Shown here in pieces: positions 1 to 10,295 of a stretch of 64,000 nt of DNA. The translations under genes were made by a program, and so were the position numbers. The notes under the pieces are model-generated. The model made no database searches. It worked only from the letters and a program-made list of their open reading frames with translations, and was not told the origin of the DNA. Within the stretch, counting starts at the first letter, position 1. Every line of letters starts with the position of its first letter. Location of the stretch: positions 1-64,000 of the forward strand of contig JAACJQ010000091.1 in NCBI GenBank assembly GCA_016879935.1, given 5' to 3'. Source of the stretch: Archangiaceae bacterium. Lineage in GTDB: Bacteria; Myxococcota; Myxococcia; Myxococcales; Myxococcaceae.

Positions 1-122
1 AGCCAACGTCGCCGTGGCTTCGGGTCCAGCCGTCATTCAGGAGCCACCGCTCCTCAGGCTCGGTTGGGGCTTCGTCTCACGGCTTGCCGGTTCGACTCCG
101 CCGTCGCCTGCCGGACCGTTCA
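1..122 (-). repeat. Left-edge copy of the ~107-bp hairpin repeat
   Basis: Read on the minus strand, bases 122 to about 34 match the units at 57487-57860 closely, from TGAAC through the 'gtgagacgaagcccc' core to 'gaggagc'. Bases 1-14 match the 'cggcgacgttggct' segment of a following unit, so the block is tandem and continues beyond the window. About 11 bp present in the right-hand units (around 'gaggttggctc') is missing here. The GGAGC/GCTCC hairpin is intact at 40-53, with loop sequence differing from the right-hand array while the stem is kept. No gene is visible in 1-217. Confidence 0.85.
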
Positions 123-217
123 CCGCGTCGGAGAGTCGACGACTGACGCGCCTCCAACGAGCGCGCCGATGGAAAGCGATGACCAGCAGCAGGTTGCGCT
201 GAGGGCGCGCCATGAGC

Positions 218-1279
218 TCACTCGACGGCGACCTTGATGGCGCCCGAGGCGACCGCCGAGACCATGCCCGCGAAGAAGGCGCCGTTGAGCTCGTAGCTCT
301 CACCCGCCGTCACCAGCCCGGCCGCTTCGAGCGCGGCGATGGCGTCTTCGGGCACTTCGCCTTCACCGCCGACGGCCAGCAGCTCGCACAACGTCTTCTC
401 GGCCGGCGTCATCGCCGTCACCAGCGTGCGCAGCGCGTTGTCGACGAGCGCCCGGCCTTCGTCGCTCTCGGCCAGCTCGTCGAGGTTCACCAGCGCGTCG
501 ATGGCGTCGGGCCCAATCTCGCCCGTGAAGCCCTTCGGCAGCTTCGAGGCCGCGAGGAAGCAGAACGAGAGCAGCTCCCAGGGGCGGTTGCCTGAAATCT
601 CGGCCAGCGCGCCGAGCGCCTCGTTCGAGAAGGTGACGCCAGCAGCGAGCCCCGGCCCGTTCACCAGCGCCACCAGCTCGTCGTCAGAGATGGGCGGCAC
701 GAAGGCCGACGCCATGCCCGGCCGTTGAATGAGCGCGGTCTCGAACAGCGCGTCGACGTCGCGGTGACGGTGCACCACCATCGCCACGCGCACGTTCTTC
801 GGCGTCGAGAGCAGCGCGTCGAGCAGCGTCACCATCTTCTCGGCGCCCAGCGCGTGCAGCGAGAGCAGCTCGTCGAGCCCCACGAAGATGGGCGCGGCCA
901 GCTCTCCCAGCACCGCGAGCGGCGCCTTCGGGTCGGCCTTCAGCTCGGTCGCGCCGACGCGGCCGAGAAACTCGGTCACCTTCTTCGTCAGCCGCTCGAG
1001 CACCGCCTCGGCCGACTGCGGCAGCCCGTCGTCGCGCTCGGGGTCGCGCAGGTCGAAGAACAGCGCTGCGCCGCCGCTGCGCTCGCATGCACGCTGCAGC
1101 ACCGCCTTCAGCATCGTCGTCTTCCCGATGCGCCAGAACCCGCGAATGCAGACGTGATTGCCGGCGGTCAGCTGCGCGGCGAGCTCGTCATCGAGATCCT
1201 TCCGGGCGCGAAGCTCGGCGGTTGGCCCGTCGTAGATGAGGTCGAGGTAAGAATCGGCCAATGGGTGCAGCTCGGACAT
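218..1279 (-). CDS. AAA+/STAND-like ATPase with C-terminal winged-helix-like region
   Basis: This 353-residue protein has a P-loop at about residues 47-55 (GFWRIGKTT, with the GK-T core) and a Walker B-like segment, FVGLDELL. The layout fits the archaeal-type ATPase/ORC-like STAND class, which couples NTP binding to regulation, DNA binding or assembly. After the ATPase core come helical segments and a short region that could fold as a winged helix. The ATG at 1279 is preferred over the ATG at 1291 because GGAG lies about 8 bases upstream of it. The gene follows the HExxH metallopeptidase gene after 9 bases on the same strand, so the two are probably co-transcribed. The partner and trigger are unknown. 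The NTPase fold is fairly secure; the biological role is not. Confidence 0.75.
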   Translation of the reverse strand: MSELHPLADSYLDLIYDGPTAELRARKDLDDELAAQLTAGNHVCIRGFWRIGKTTMLKAVLQRACERSGGAALFFDLRDPERDDGLPQSAEAVLERLTKKVTEFLGRVGATELKADPKAPLAVLGELAAPIFVGLDELLSLHALGAEKMVTLLDALLSTPKNVRVAMVVHRHRDVDALFETALIQRPGMASAFVPPISDDELVALVNGPGLAAGVTFSNEALGALAEISGNRPWELLSFCFLAASKLPKGFTGEIGPDAIDALVNLDELAESDEGRALVDNALRTLVTAMTPAEKTLCELLAVGGEGEVPEDAIAALEAAGLVTAGESYELNGAFFAGMVSAVASGAIKVAVE

Positions 1280-1300
1280 GACGATCTCCATAGACCATTC

Positions 1301-1915
1301 TCACTGCAAGTCGAGCCGCACTCTGGGTGCGCGCGTCTTCATGCGCATCACGCCTTCGAAGAGGTGGCGCTCGGTGTAGTGGGTGCGGTGGCTCGCGCGC
1401 TCTTTGGGCAGCCAGCTCTGCGGCTTCTCGAGCCACTGCAGCACCCGCACCTCGCCGTCGTACGAGAAGCCCTCGACCACCTCGGGAGGTATTCGTTTCC
1501 AGTACCGGCGCTCGATGGGCCTGAACTCGGCCTCGAACTCTTCGCCCGCTTCGGCGTGCCGGCGCGTGACGTCGAGGGTGCCATCGAACGCCGGAGCGAT
1601 GTGAAAGAGCTCGTGCAGAATCGTGGCGACGCGCTGCCGCGGCGTCGACTTGCGGAAGAAGAGCGGGCGCAACGTGATGGCGTAGAGCACCCGGTGCCCG
1701 TGAAACGTCACCAGGGGCTTGCGGCGCCCCAGCCCGTCTTTGCGCTTGCCGTTGGTGAAGCAGAGCGGCTTCACCGTGCCCCGCGACGCCCGTCTGGCTT
1801 CACCCGCGACGACGAGAATCGCGTTCGGGTCGACGTGCCGGAACTCCTTCATCGTGGCCGCGACGTGGGCGAGCAGCATTCGCACGCTCTGGGTGAAGTC
1901 TGGCCGCCGTGACAC
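1301..1915 (-). CDS. Putative HExxH zinc metallopeptidase
   Basis: The predicted protein is 204 residues from a GTG start at 1915. A HELFH motif near the middle (ATILHELFHIAPAFDG) gives the HExxH zinc-binding signature, followed by a His/Glu-rich stretch (RRHAEAGEEFEAEF) that could hold a third ligand. This resembles the small putative phage-type or SprT-like metallopeptidases found in bacteria. No signal peptide is visible, so it should be cytoplasmic. The open frame runs further upstream, but that part is low-complexity shadow sequence of the oppositely oriented cytochrome gene. The ATPase gene begins shortly downstream. Substrate is unknown, and zinc binding is inferred from the motif alone. 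Confidence 0.7.
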   Translation of the reverse strand: MSRRPDFTQSVRMLLAHVAATMKEFRHVDPNAILVVAGEARRASRGTVKPLCFTNGKRKDGLGRRKPLVTFHGHRVLYAITLRPLFFRKSTPRQRVATILHELFHIAPAFDGTLDVTRRHAEAGEEFEAEFRPIERRYWKRIPPEVVEGFSYDGEVRVLQWLEKPQSWLPKERASHRTHYTERHLFEGVMRMKTRAPRVRLDLQ

Positions 1916-1961
1916 GCCTGCCACCGTAGCCGACGCAAGGCTTTCAGCCCCGTGCATTCCT

Positions 1962-2023
1962 TTCGTTCGCTGCGGGCGGAACAGGAACGAACTCCGCGAT
2001 ATCCGCTGGTGCACACGATGCAC
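1962..2023. promoter_or_regulatory. Two inverted repeats in a divergent intergenic region
   Basis: The 147-bp gap between the metallopeptidase and cytochrome starts holds arms TTCGTTC (1962-1968) and GAACGAA (1985-1991), and GTGCA-N5-TGCAC (2009-2023). Either could be an operator for the divergent genes. Short inverted repeats are common in GC-rich DNA, so this is only a possibility. Confidence 0.25.
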
Positions 2024-2062
2024 TACACGGGCTGCCCTTCTCGTCGTCCTGGGGGTTCTTCC

Positions 2063-2539
2063 ATGCGCTCCACCGTCGTGCTCGCCGCTCTCGTCGCCGT
2101 CAACGCCTTCGCCGAAGACTCGGTGTTCCCCTCGAAGCAGGAGCTGCAGATGGCCCGCATGCTCGAGCCGCAGACGGTCTCGGCCGAGGCGCGCACGTTC
2201 CTCAAGAGCAAGATGAAGGCGCACAGCAAAGACATGCGCGACCTCGTGCTCGCCGTGGCGACGCTGAAGTACGACGAGGCGAAGAAGTTCGCGCAGGGCA
2301 TCTCGAACGCGCCCCGCCTCGACAAGGCCGCTGGTGCCACGGTGGCCCTGCCCGACTCGTTCTTCATTCTGCAAGACGGGCTCAAGAAGCACGCGGGTGA
2401 GGTGGTGGCGGCGTGTGAGGCAAAGAAGCCCGCCGAGCTCAACCAGGCCTTCACCTCGATGATGGGCACCTGCATGAGCTGCCACAACGCGTTCCTGGTG
2501 CCGATGCGCGGCGAGAAGCCTGCGGCCCCGGCGAAGTAG
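2063..2539 (+). CDS. Exported c-type cytochrome, class II-like (C-terminal CxxCH)
   Basis: The 158-residue product starts with a Sec signal peptide (MRSTVVLAALVAVNAFA). Its single haem-attachment motif CMSCH lies near the C terminus (about residues 138-142), the arrangement of class II cytochromes such as c' and c556, which are periplasmic four-helix bundles. The rest is predicted mostly helical. The ATG at 2063 is chosen over the upstream ATG of the open frame because it begins the signal peptide and has a GGGGG element just upstream. Fifteen bases downstream starts the membrane/spermidine-synthase fusion. The haem ligand and redox partner cannot be read from the sequence. The c-type assignment is secure from CxxCH plus the export signal; the class II call is likely. 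Confidence 0.85.
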   Translation: MRSTVVLAALVAVNAFAEDSVFPSKQELQMARMLEPQTVSAEARTFLKSKMKAHSKDMRDLVLAVATLKYDEAKKFAQGISNAPRLDKAAGATVALPDSFFILQDGLKKHAGEVVAACEAKKPAELNQAFTSMMGTCMSCHNAFLVPMRGEKPAAPAK

Positions 2540-2554
2540 TGCTAGGCGAGCCGT

Positions 2555-4567
2555 GTGAAGCGGCTTCCTGCGATCACGATCTTCATCAGCGCGCTGCTCC
2601 TCTTCCTGCTGGAACTCCTGGTCGGGCGGGTGGCGCTCCCGCGGTTCGGAGGCAGCGCCAGCATCTGGACGACGTGCCTCCTGTTCTTCCAGGTGATGCT
2701 CGTCGCGGGCTACGGCTGGGCACACCTGCTGGCGACGAAGGTCGCGCCATCACGGCACGCACTCGCACAGGCGGTGCTGGGGGTCGTCACGCTGGCCTCA
2801 CTCGGTTGGCAGTGGCACGCGTGGGGCAGCCCGCTCATCTCCGACACCACCAACTGGAACGGCACGCCCCTCGACGTGCTGGGGTTCCTGGTGCGCACGA
2901 CGGCGCTGCCGTTTCTGCTGCTGTCGACCACGGCCTCGCTGGTGCAGTCGGCCGTCAGTGGTGAGCAGGGCACCAACGCCTTCCGGCTCTACTCGGTCTC
3001 GAACGCCGGAGCCCTCGTCGCCCTGATTCTCTACCCCGTGGCCATCGAGCCCCTCTTCGCGATGACGGTGCAGGCGAAGGCGCTGACCGTGGGCCTCGTG
3101 GTGTTCCTCGTCTGTCTCGTGCTCTCGCTGCGAGGGCGCGTGGCCAGCAGCAAGCCCACCAGCCTCGGCAGCCTTCGCGTGTCGTGGGTGCTGTTGCCGG
3201 CGCTGGGCACCGCGCTGCTCTCGGCCGCCACCAACGCCCTCTGTCAGGACCTCACGCCGACGCCGCTGCTCTGGGCGTTTCCACTCGCCGCCTACCTCGT
3301 CACCTTCATCGTCGGCTTCGGAGACGCGCGGTGGAGGCGGCCACTGCTCTCGGCCGCGCTGTTCGCGCTCGGCGTGCTCGCGCTCGTGCTCACGACGATG
3401 TTCCGGCCCGAGGTCGATCTGGCGCTCTCCATCTTCACCTTCGGGCTCGTCTTGTTCGGCGGCTGCTGGTGGTTGCACGCCGAGCTGCACGACCGCCGGC
3501 CCGAGCCCGAGGCGCTCTCGAGCTTCTACCTGCAGCTCGCCCTCGGCGGAGCGCTGGGCACCGCCGTCGTCGGCATTCTGTCGCCCATCGTCTTCGAAGA
3601 CTTCTACGAGCTGCCGCTCACCGTTGGCGCGACGGCGGTGGCGATGGTGGTGGCCTGGCCGAAGGGCACGCAGTACCGCGCGTTGAGCTGGCTGGCTGCA
3701 GCCGGAGCCATTGCCACCTTCGCGTTGTGGGCCCGCGGGTACGAAGGCCAACGCGAGACCATGCGGTCGGCGTACGGCGTGATTCGGGTGCAGGAAGAGA
3801 ACTCGCCGGGCACGCCGTTTCACGCGTTCGCGCTGCGCCACGGCGACACGCTGCACGGGTTTCAGCTGCGCGCCCCCGACAAGGTCGACGAACCGACCGC
3901 GTACTTCACGCGCACCAGCGGCCTGGGCGTCAGCGTCGCGGCGCTGCACCGACGGCCCGGCCCCATTCACGCGACCATTCTCGGCCTCGGCATCGGCGTG
4001 GCGGCGGCGCTCTTTCAACAGGGCGACGAGGTGGAGTTCATCGAGCTCAGCCCCGACGTCATCGAGCTGGCCAAACGCGACGACCGCTTCAGCTTCGTCT
4101 CGCGCTCGAAGGCCACCGTGCGGCTGCGTGAAGGTGAAGCGCGCGGCTCCCTCGTGAAAGACGTCGCGGCCAACGTCGCGCCGGTCGACCTGCTGGTCGT
4201 CGACGTCTTCTCGGGAGACTCGGTGCCCACGCACCTGCTCACGGTGGAAGCCATCGAGCTGTACCGCAAACGGCTGACGCCCAACGGCCTGATCGCCATG
4301 CACGTCAGCAACCGCTACCTCCAGCTCGTGCGGGTGGCGACCGGCGTGCTCGACGCGGCTGGCCTTCCCCACGTCGTGGTCGCGGGCAAACGCGGAGACT
4401 ACGCCGCCTTCTCCGTCTGGGTGCTGGCCTCGGCCGACCCCGCGCTGCTCGACCAGGTGCGCGCCATCGCCGGTGAAGACGTGCGAACGAACACCCCGCC
4501 CGGCCTCGTGTGGACGGACGATCTGCAGAGCGTGGTGCCCATCTTCAGCCTGAACCCCGTGCAGTGA
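2555..4567 (+). CDS. Integral membrane protein fused to a spermidine-synthase-like domain
   Basis: This 670-residue protein begins at GTG 2555. About residues 1-400 form many hydrophobic segments (for example ITIFISALLLFLLELLVG at the start). About 420-660 is a Rossmann domain of the spermidine/spermine synthase type: ILGLGIGVAAALF resembles the glycine-rich nucleotide loop, VEFIELSPDVIELAK places the acidic residue that binds the aminopropyl donor, and LLVVDVFSGDSVP resembles the D-containing motif of the family. Such membrane fusions are widespread and usually annotated 'fused MFS/spermidine synthase', but few have a proven reaction, so polyamine synthesis is unproven. It follows the cytochrome gene closely and may share its transcript. 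Confidence 0.85.
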   Translation: MKRLPAITIFISALLLFLLELLVGRVALPRFGGSASIWTTCLLFFQVMLVAGYGWAHLLATKVAPSRHALAQAVLGVVTLASLGWQWHAWGSPLISDTTNWNGTPLDVLGFLVRTTALPFLLLSTTASLVQSAVSGEQGTNAFRLYSVSNAGALVALILYPVAIEPLFAMTVQAKALTVGLVVFLVCLVLSLRGRVASSKPTSLGSLRVSWVLLPALGTALLSAATNALCQDLTPTPLLWAFPLAAYLVTFIVGFGDARWRRPLLSAALFALGVLALVLTTMFRPEVDLALSIFTFGLVLFGGCWWLHAELHDRRPEPEALSSFYLQLALGGALGTAVVGILSPIVFEDFYELPLTVGATAVAMVVAWPKGTQYRALSWLAAAGAIATFALWARGYEGQRETMRSAYGVIRVQEENSPGTPFHAFALRHGDTLHGFQLRAPDKVDEPTAYFTRTSGLGVSVAALHRRPGPIHATILGLGIGVAAALFQQGDEVEFIELSPDVIELAKRDDRFSFVSRSKATVRLREGEARGSLVKDVAANVAPVDLLVVDVFSGDSVPTHLLTVEAIELYRKRLTPNGLIAMHVSNRYLQLVRVATGVLDAAGLPHVVVAGKRGDYAAFSVWVLASADPALLDQVRAIAGEDVRTNTPPGLVWTDDLQSVVPIFSLNPVQ

Positions 4568-4610
4568 CGCGCCTCTCGACTGCGGCGCGCAAAGGAGTAG
4601 ACGCGAGGCC

Positions 4611-5369
4611 ATGCGCCTCTTCGTGCTCTCGCTTGTTCTGGTGCTGACGGCCTGCGGGCCGGTGAAGCCCACCACCGACGGCGGCTCCGTCGACGACTCG
4701 TGCGGCATCGACTGCGTCTCGCAGAATCGGTACGGCCTCATCGCCAACCGCTGCTTCGAGTACTCCGTCAGCGACACCACCGCCGACACCCCGCCGAAGC
4801 TGGGCGCGCTGGTGAAGCCGGTCTTCACGCTCGAAGGCGGCGTCAAGGTGATGCCGGTCGAGTACCGCGAGGGCGGTCAGACGCTGATGATCGACAACTT
4901 CGCGTTCGAGAACGGCAACCTGAAGCTCATGCGGCGCGAGTTCCCGCGCCAGGGCCGCTCCATCACCTTCCGCAACGACGCGATGGTCATCTCGGGCGTC
5001 ACCTGGCTGCTCGCCGACGCGGCGCCCGGCCAGAACCAGACGACCAACACCCAGGCCGACAGCGTCGACCAGGGCGGCACGCACACGACCGAGGCCGCCT
5101 CGTACCGCGTGACGGTGCAGAACCCGACGGCGAACCAGCTCAAGACGCCGCTCAACGCGTACACGACGGGCCTGCGGCTGCTCACCGTGCAGACGCCCGA
5201 CCGCGGCTCCGACCCGATTCGCACCTTCGTGCCCGACGTGGGCTTCATCACGCTGTCGAGCGCCTTCAACTACGCCGGTGGCAACCCGACGCCCGTCTTC
5301 CTGCAGCGTATTCGTGACATCGGCTCGCCTGACGCAGGCAGCGAGCCCTGCTCCCTGGGGGTTCCGTGA
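4611..5369 (+). CDS. Putative lipoprotein of unknown function
   Basis: The 252-residue product has a lipoprotein signal, MRLFVLSLVLVLTACG, with the lipobox Cys at about residue 15. An AAGGAG lies 14 bases upstream of the ATG and CGAGG closer in. The mature part is acidic, Thr/Asn-rich and probably beta-rich; no recognised domain was seen. Several Cys occur near the start (DSCGIDCVS) and one near the end (EPCSLG), which might form disulfides. The stop TGA overlaps by one base the ATG of the next lipoprotein (TGATG), so the two are probably translationally coupled and may act together at the cell envelope. The function is unknown. Confidence 0.8.
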   Translation: MRLFVLSLVLVLTACGPVKPTTDGGSVDDSCGIDCVSQNRYGLIANRCFEYSVSDTTADTPPKLGALVKPVFTLEGGVKVMPVEYREGGQTLMIDNFAFENGNLKLMRREFPRQGRSITFRNDAMVISGVTWLLADAAPGQNQTTNTQADSVDQGGTHTTEAASYRVTVQNPTANQLKTPLNAYTTGLRLLTVQTPDRGSDPIRTFVPDVGFITLSSAFNYAGGNPTPVFLQRIRDIGSPDAGSEPCSLGVP

Positions 5370-6253
5370 TGATTCGCACGTTGACTGTTCCGACGCTGGC
5401 CGCGGTGCTGCTGCTGGCCGGCGGCTGCAAGACGGCGCCCGAAGCGAAGCCCGAGGCGAAGCCGGCCGAGCTGCCGAAGCAGGAGCTCACCGTCACCTCA
5501 CAGTCGCTCACCGACGTCGCCGTGAAGCTCTCGGGCGAGGTGCTGGCCGGTGACGAGGCGCTCACCATCACCGGCGCCGACGTCGAGTTCGTCGTCGATG
5601 GCAACGTGCTCACCACCAAGTCGCCATCACTGTCGTTGGCGGTGGCGCCCGGCCAGAGCGCGCCGTTCACCTTCGAGGAGTCGTTCACCTACGTGAAGGA
5701 CGGCGAAGACCTCAAAGCGATGGATGCGCGTGGCGGCTCGTTGCTCTTCGCGCTGCGTGGCAACCTGAAGGGCACCGTTGCCCGTGAGGTGGCTGGTGCC
5801 GACGGCAAGACGTCGATGCAGAACGTTGCGGTCGAGCTGCCCTTCGCGCGCTCGCGTGAGGTGCGCACGCCGCGCCTGCCCCACCTGAAGATGGGCGAGT
5901 TCGAGGCTGGCCGGTTCTCGGAGTCTGAAGTGCAGGCCGTCTTCCACCTGCAGGTCGTCAACCCCAACCCGTTCCCCGTCGCGCTCACCGAGATCGCCTA
6001 CGAGGTGTCGCTGGCCGGCAAGAAGGTCGCCGAGGGCACGCAGGGCGCGGGCATCAAGACGGCCGTCGCGGCCACCGACGTCTTCGACGTCACCGCCGTG
6101 ATGAACGAAGAGACCCACGGCAAAGACGTGAAGAAGCTCATCAAGGGCCTCGTGATTCCCTACGAGATGAAGGGCGAGCTGAAGACGAAGCTGTACTCCG
6201 AGCCGCTCGACGCGAAGGGCGAGATCAAGCTCAAGGCCTCGAAGGACAAGTAA
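5369..6253 (+). CDS. Lipoprotein with two LEA-14/WHy-like domains
   Basis: The 294-residue product carries the lipobox LLLAGGC. It then shows two similar beta-rich halves of about 120-130 residues. The second contains VVNPNPFPVALTEIAYEV, the hallmark NPNPFPV-type signature of LEA type 2 / WHy domains; the first is more diverged. LEA-14-like lipoproteins are common in proteobacteria, are thought to help envelope stress tolerance or lipid-related functions, and are mostly uncharacterised. A GTG at 5366 is an alternative start; the ATG at 5369 is used because it overlaps the stop of the preceding lipoprotein gene as TGATG. A possible operon with that gene is inferred from this overlap. Confidence 0.8.
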   Translation: MIRTLTVPTLAAVLLLAGGCKTAPEAKPEAKPAELPKQELTVTSQSLTDVAVKLSGEVLAGDEALTITGADVEFVVDGNVLTTKSPSLSLAVAPGQSAPFTFEESFTYVKDGEDLKAMDARGGSLLFALRGNLKGTVAREVAGADGKTSMQNVAVELPFARSREVRTPRLPHLKMGEFEAGRFSESEVQAVFHLQVVNPNPFPVALTEIAYEVSLAGKKVAEGTQGAGIKTAVAATDVFDVTAVMNEETHGKDVKKLIKGLVIPYEMKGELKTKLYSEPLDAKGEIKLKASKDK

Positions 6254-6267
6254 GCTCGTCGTCACGC

Positions 6268-6963
6268 ATGCATTTTCTGGGGGCCGACCCGCAGGCGTTC
6301 CCGCCGGCCGAGAACGCCAACGAAGACGGAATCCTCGCGGTGGGAGGCGACCTCTCGCCCATGCGCCTCATCGCGGCGTACCAGCGCGGCATCTTCCCCT
6401 GGTACTCCGAAGGGCTGCCGATTCTGTGGCACTGCCCAGACCCGCGCTTCGTGCTGGTGCCCGAGCGGCTGCACGTGCCGAAGAGCCTCAAGAAACGGCA
6501 GAAGGCCGCGCCGTACCGCCTCACGCTCGACACGGCGTTCGAGCAGGTCATCGATGGCTGCGCAGGCACCAAACGCCCCGGCCAGCGCGGCACGTGAATT
6601 ACCCGCGACATGCGGCGCGCGTACGTCGAGCTGCACGACCTGGGCATCGCGCACTCGTGCGAGGCCTGGCGCGGAGACGAGCTCGTCGGTGGCCTCTACG
6701 GCGTCTCGCTCGGGCGCGTCTTCTACGGGGAGTCGATGTTCGCCCGCGCCGACGACGCGTCGAAGCTGGCCTTCGTGACGCTGGTCGAGTGGCTGCGGAC
6801 GTGGGGCGTCGCGCTCATCGATTGCCAGCAGGAGACCGAGCATCTCGCCCGCTTCGGCGCCGAGCCGTGGCCGCGCGCGGAGTTCCTCGAAGCCGTGGGC
6901 ACGCTCTCGAAGCTGCCGACGAAGCGCGGCAAATGGCACTTCCCCGGTGACGAGCCGGCGTGA
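6268..6963 (+). pseudogene. aat: aat, leucyl/phenylalanyl-tRNA-protein transferase, interrupted by in-frame TGA
   Basis: Translated through, the region gives about 231 residues with a near full-length Aat fold. It includes ANEDGILAVGGDLSP, RGIFPWYSEG, the segment AFEQVIDGCAG, then [17 protein letters not shown]-like [14 protein letters not shown] and [15 protein letters not shown]. Aat moves Leu or Phe from aminoacyl-tRNA to N-terminal Lys/Arg of proteins for N-degron proteolysis. A TGA at 6595-6597 sits in the same frame where the family has a conserved Trp (GT-W-ITR-type). One base change (TGG to TGA) explains it; there is no frameshift. An ATG at 6610, just downstream, could permit reinitiation. 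Possible causes are a real nonsense mutation, an assembly error, or readthrough; the data cannot choose. Confidence 0.85.
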
Positions 6964-7095
6964 GCGCTCTCGCGCGGTGAGAAGCGGGACGGACAGCGGG
7001 ACTCCAGTCTCGAGGTGAAGACGAGCGGCCGCGTGAGTGAGCGCGCTTGCGCGTTCGACCCCGCTGGCATCGTGGCTGCTCTGGCCCCCACGGCG

Positions 7096-8214
7096 ATGAC
7101 GGCGCGCGACCCGCTTCCCAGAATTCTGCCCACGCCACACGACGCGCTCTTTCGCGCAGTGTTCGAACGGGTCGAGGCCGTGCGTGGAGAGTGCCGCGCC
7201 GTACTCCCCGCTGCGGTGCTCGAGCGACTGCATCTGGGGCGGGTGACGACGGTGCCCGGCCACTTCGTCGACGCCGCGCTGCGCACGACCGAGAGCGACG
7301 CGCTGTTTCGGGTCGGCACCAGAACCCGCGAGACCTTCGTCTACGTGTTGCTCGAACATCAGAGCCGCGACGACGCGACGATGCCGCTGCGGCTCTTGCG
7401 GTACATGACCTCCATCTGGGAGCGCATGCTCGCCGAGGATGCGACGCGACCGCTGTCGCCCATCATTCCCATCGTCATCTCGAACGTGCCGGGCGGGTGG
7501 AAGGGGCCTCGGTCGTTTCGCGACCTGTTCGAAGAGACGGGGGGCTTCGACCAGTTCGTGCCGCGCTTCGACTTCATCGTCGACGACTTGTACGAGCTCG
7601 ACGTCGAGGCGCTCAAACGCCGGGAGGTTTCACCCTTCGCCAGACTCGCGTTGTGGGTGATGCGCACGGCGCGCGACGAAGCTCGGCTGCTTCGCGAGAA
7701 CGAGACGTTCAGGCGGGAGCTGCACGCGCTTGCGCTCGCGGCCCCTCGCGATTCAGCCCGCCTGCTGGTGTATCTTGAGTCGGTTTCTCCACAGGCATTT
7801 CAGGTCGTCGTCGACGGGTTGAACACGAGTCGGCAGGAGCACGAACGGATGATCACAGCGATGGACATTTGGCGTGCCGGTCGGCGGGAGGAGTACCTCG
7901 CGCTGATGGAAAAGGGCCTCAAGAGAGGTCTCGAAAAGGGCATCGAGAAGGGTCTCGAGAAAGGACTCCAGAGGGGCCGCAAGGAGGGGTTCAAAGAGGG
8001 ACACGCTGAGGGCCTCGTCGAAGGCGAACGACAAGCGCTCTTGCGGCTCATCGAGCTTCGGTTCGGCCACATCGAACGAAGCCTCTGGGCTCGCATCACG
8101 CAGGCCGCACATGACGACCGCGAAAAGCTGATTCGGGCGCTCGCCGTCGCTGAAAAGCCCGAGCAGCTGGTGCCGGCACGCAAGCCCGCGAGGCGAAGCC
8201 GGAAACGCGCCTGA
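7096..8214 (+). CDS. Rpn family nuclease / putative transposase (PD-(D/E)xK)
   Basis: From ATG 7096 the product has 372 residues; the frame is open to a GTG at 7015, so the start is uncertain. The N-terminal half has the Rpn/YhgA-like layout: TPHDALFRAVF, TESDALFRVG (acidic catalytic position), and YVLLEHQS, which supplies the E-x-Q-type motif of this PD-(D/E)xK branch. Around residues 270-305 is a run of 4-residue KGLE/KGLK repeats, typical of the C-terminal part of the family. Rpn proteins are recombination-promoting DNA endonucleases related to transposases, but no terminal repeats were seen here. The last codons overlap a short stretch similar to the ~107-bp repeat, listed separately. Confidence 0.8.
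   Translation: MTARDPLPRILPTPHDALFRAVFERVEAVRGECRAVLPAAVLERLHLGRVTTVPGHFVDAALRTTESDALFRVGTRTRETFVYVLLEHQSRDDATMPLRLLRYMTSIWERMLAEDATRPLSPIIPIVISNVPGGWKGPRSFRDLFEETGGFDQFVPRFDFIVDDLYELDVEALKRREVSPFARLALWVMRTARDEARLLRENETFRRELHALALAAPRDSARLLVYLESVSPQAFQVVVDGLNTSRQEHERMITAMDIWRAGRREEYLALMEKGLKRGLEKGIEKGLEKGLQRGRKEGFKEGHAEGLVEGERQALLRLIELRFGHIERSLWARITQAAHDDREKLIRALAVAEKPEQLVPARKPARRSRKRA
7906..7992 (+). repeat. 12-nt coding repeat in the Rpn gene (KGLE/KGLK)
   Basis: A run of imperfect 12-base units encodes 4-residue repeats such as KGLKRGLEKGIEKGLEKG. They form a charged, probably helical, glycine-containing tail typical of Rpn-family proteins. Unit number commonly varies between paralogues, so this is a likely slippage hotspot. 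Confidence 0.75.
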
Positions 8215-8220
8215 GGAGCG
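8180..8220 (+). repeat. Possible degenerate fragment of the ~107-bp repeat at the end of the Rpn gene
   Basis: Bases 8190-8220 match the repeat core at 57543-57573 in 26 of 31 positions without a gap. Similarity extends upstream to the CAAGCC found in the left-edge copy. The 3' hairpin arm GCTCC is absent. The sequence encodes the basic tail and stop codon of the Rpn protein. Shared origin is an inference; chance similarity remains possible. Confidence 0.45.
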
Positions 8221-10209
<1,989 letters not shown>

Positions 10210-10295
10210 GCGCCGCCGTGTACGAACACCGCCGGCCCGACGCATCACCAATGCGCACGGGCCACACCCGTGAAAAGCTGCGCGCCGGAGGGGTC

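Noticed and set aside
80-105. tRNA T-arm-like sequence GGTTCGACTCC in the repeat
   Set aside because: No paired T-stem, acceptor or anticodon arm can be formed, and the unit lacks other tRNA features.
2798-4846. 682-residue minus-strand frame
   Set aside because: Shadow of the spermidine-synthase fusion; composition dominated by Arg, Gly and Val without motifs.
6595-6597. Selenocysteine codon in aat
   Set aside because: Aat enzymes have Trp here, not a redox Cys/Sec position, and no SECIS-like structure was evident just downstream.
7096-8214. Complete insertion sequence around the Rpn gene
   Set aside because: No terminal inverted repeats or target duplications were seen; only a possible repeat fragment lies at the 3' end.
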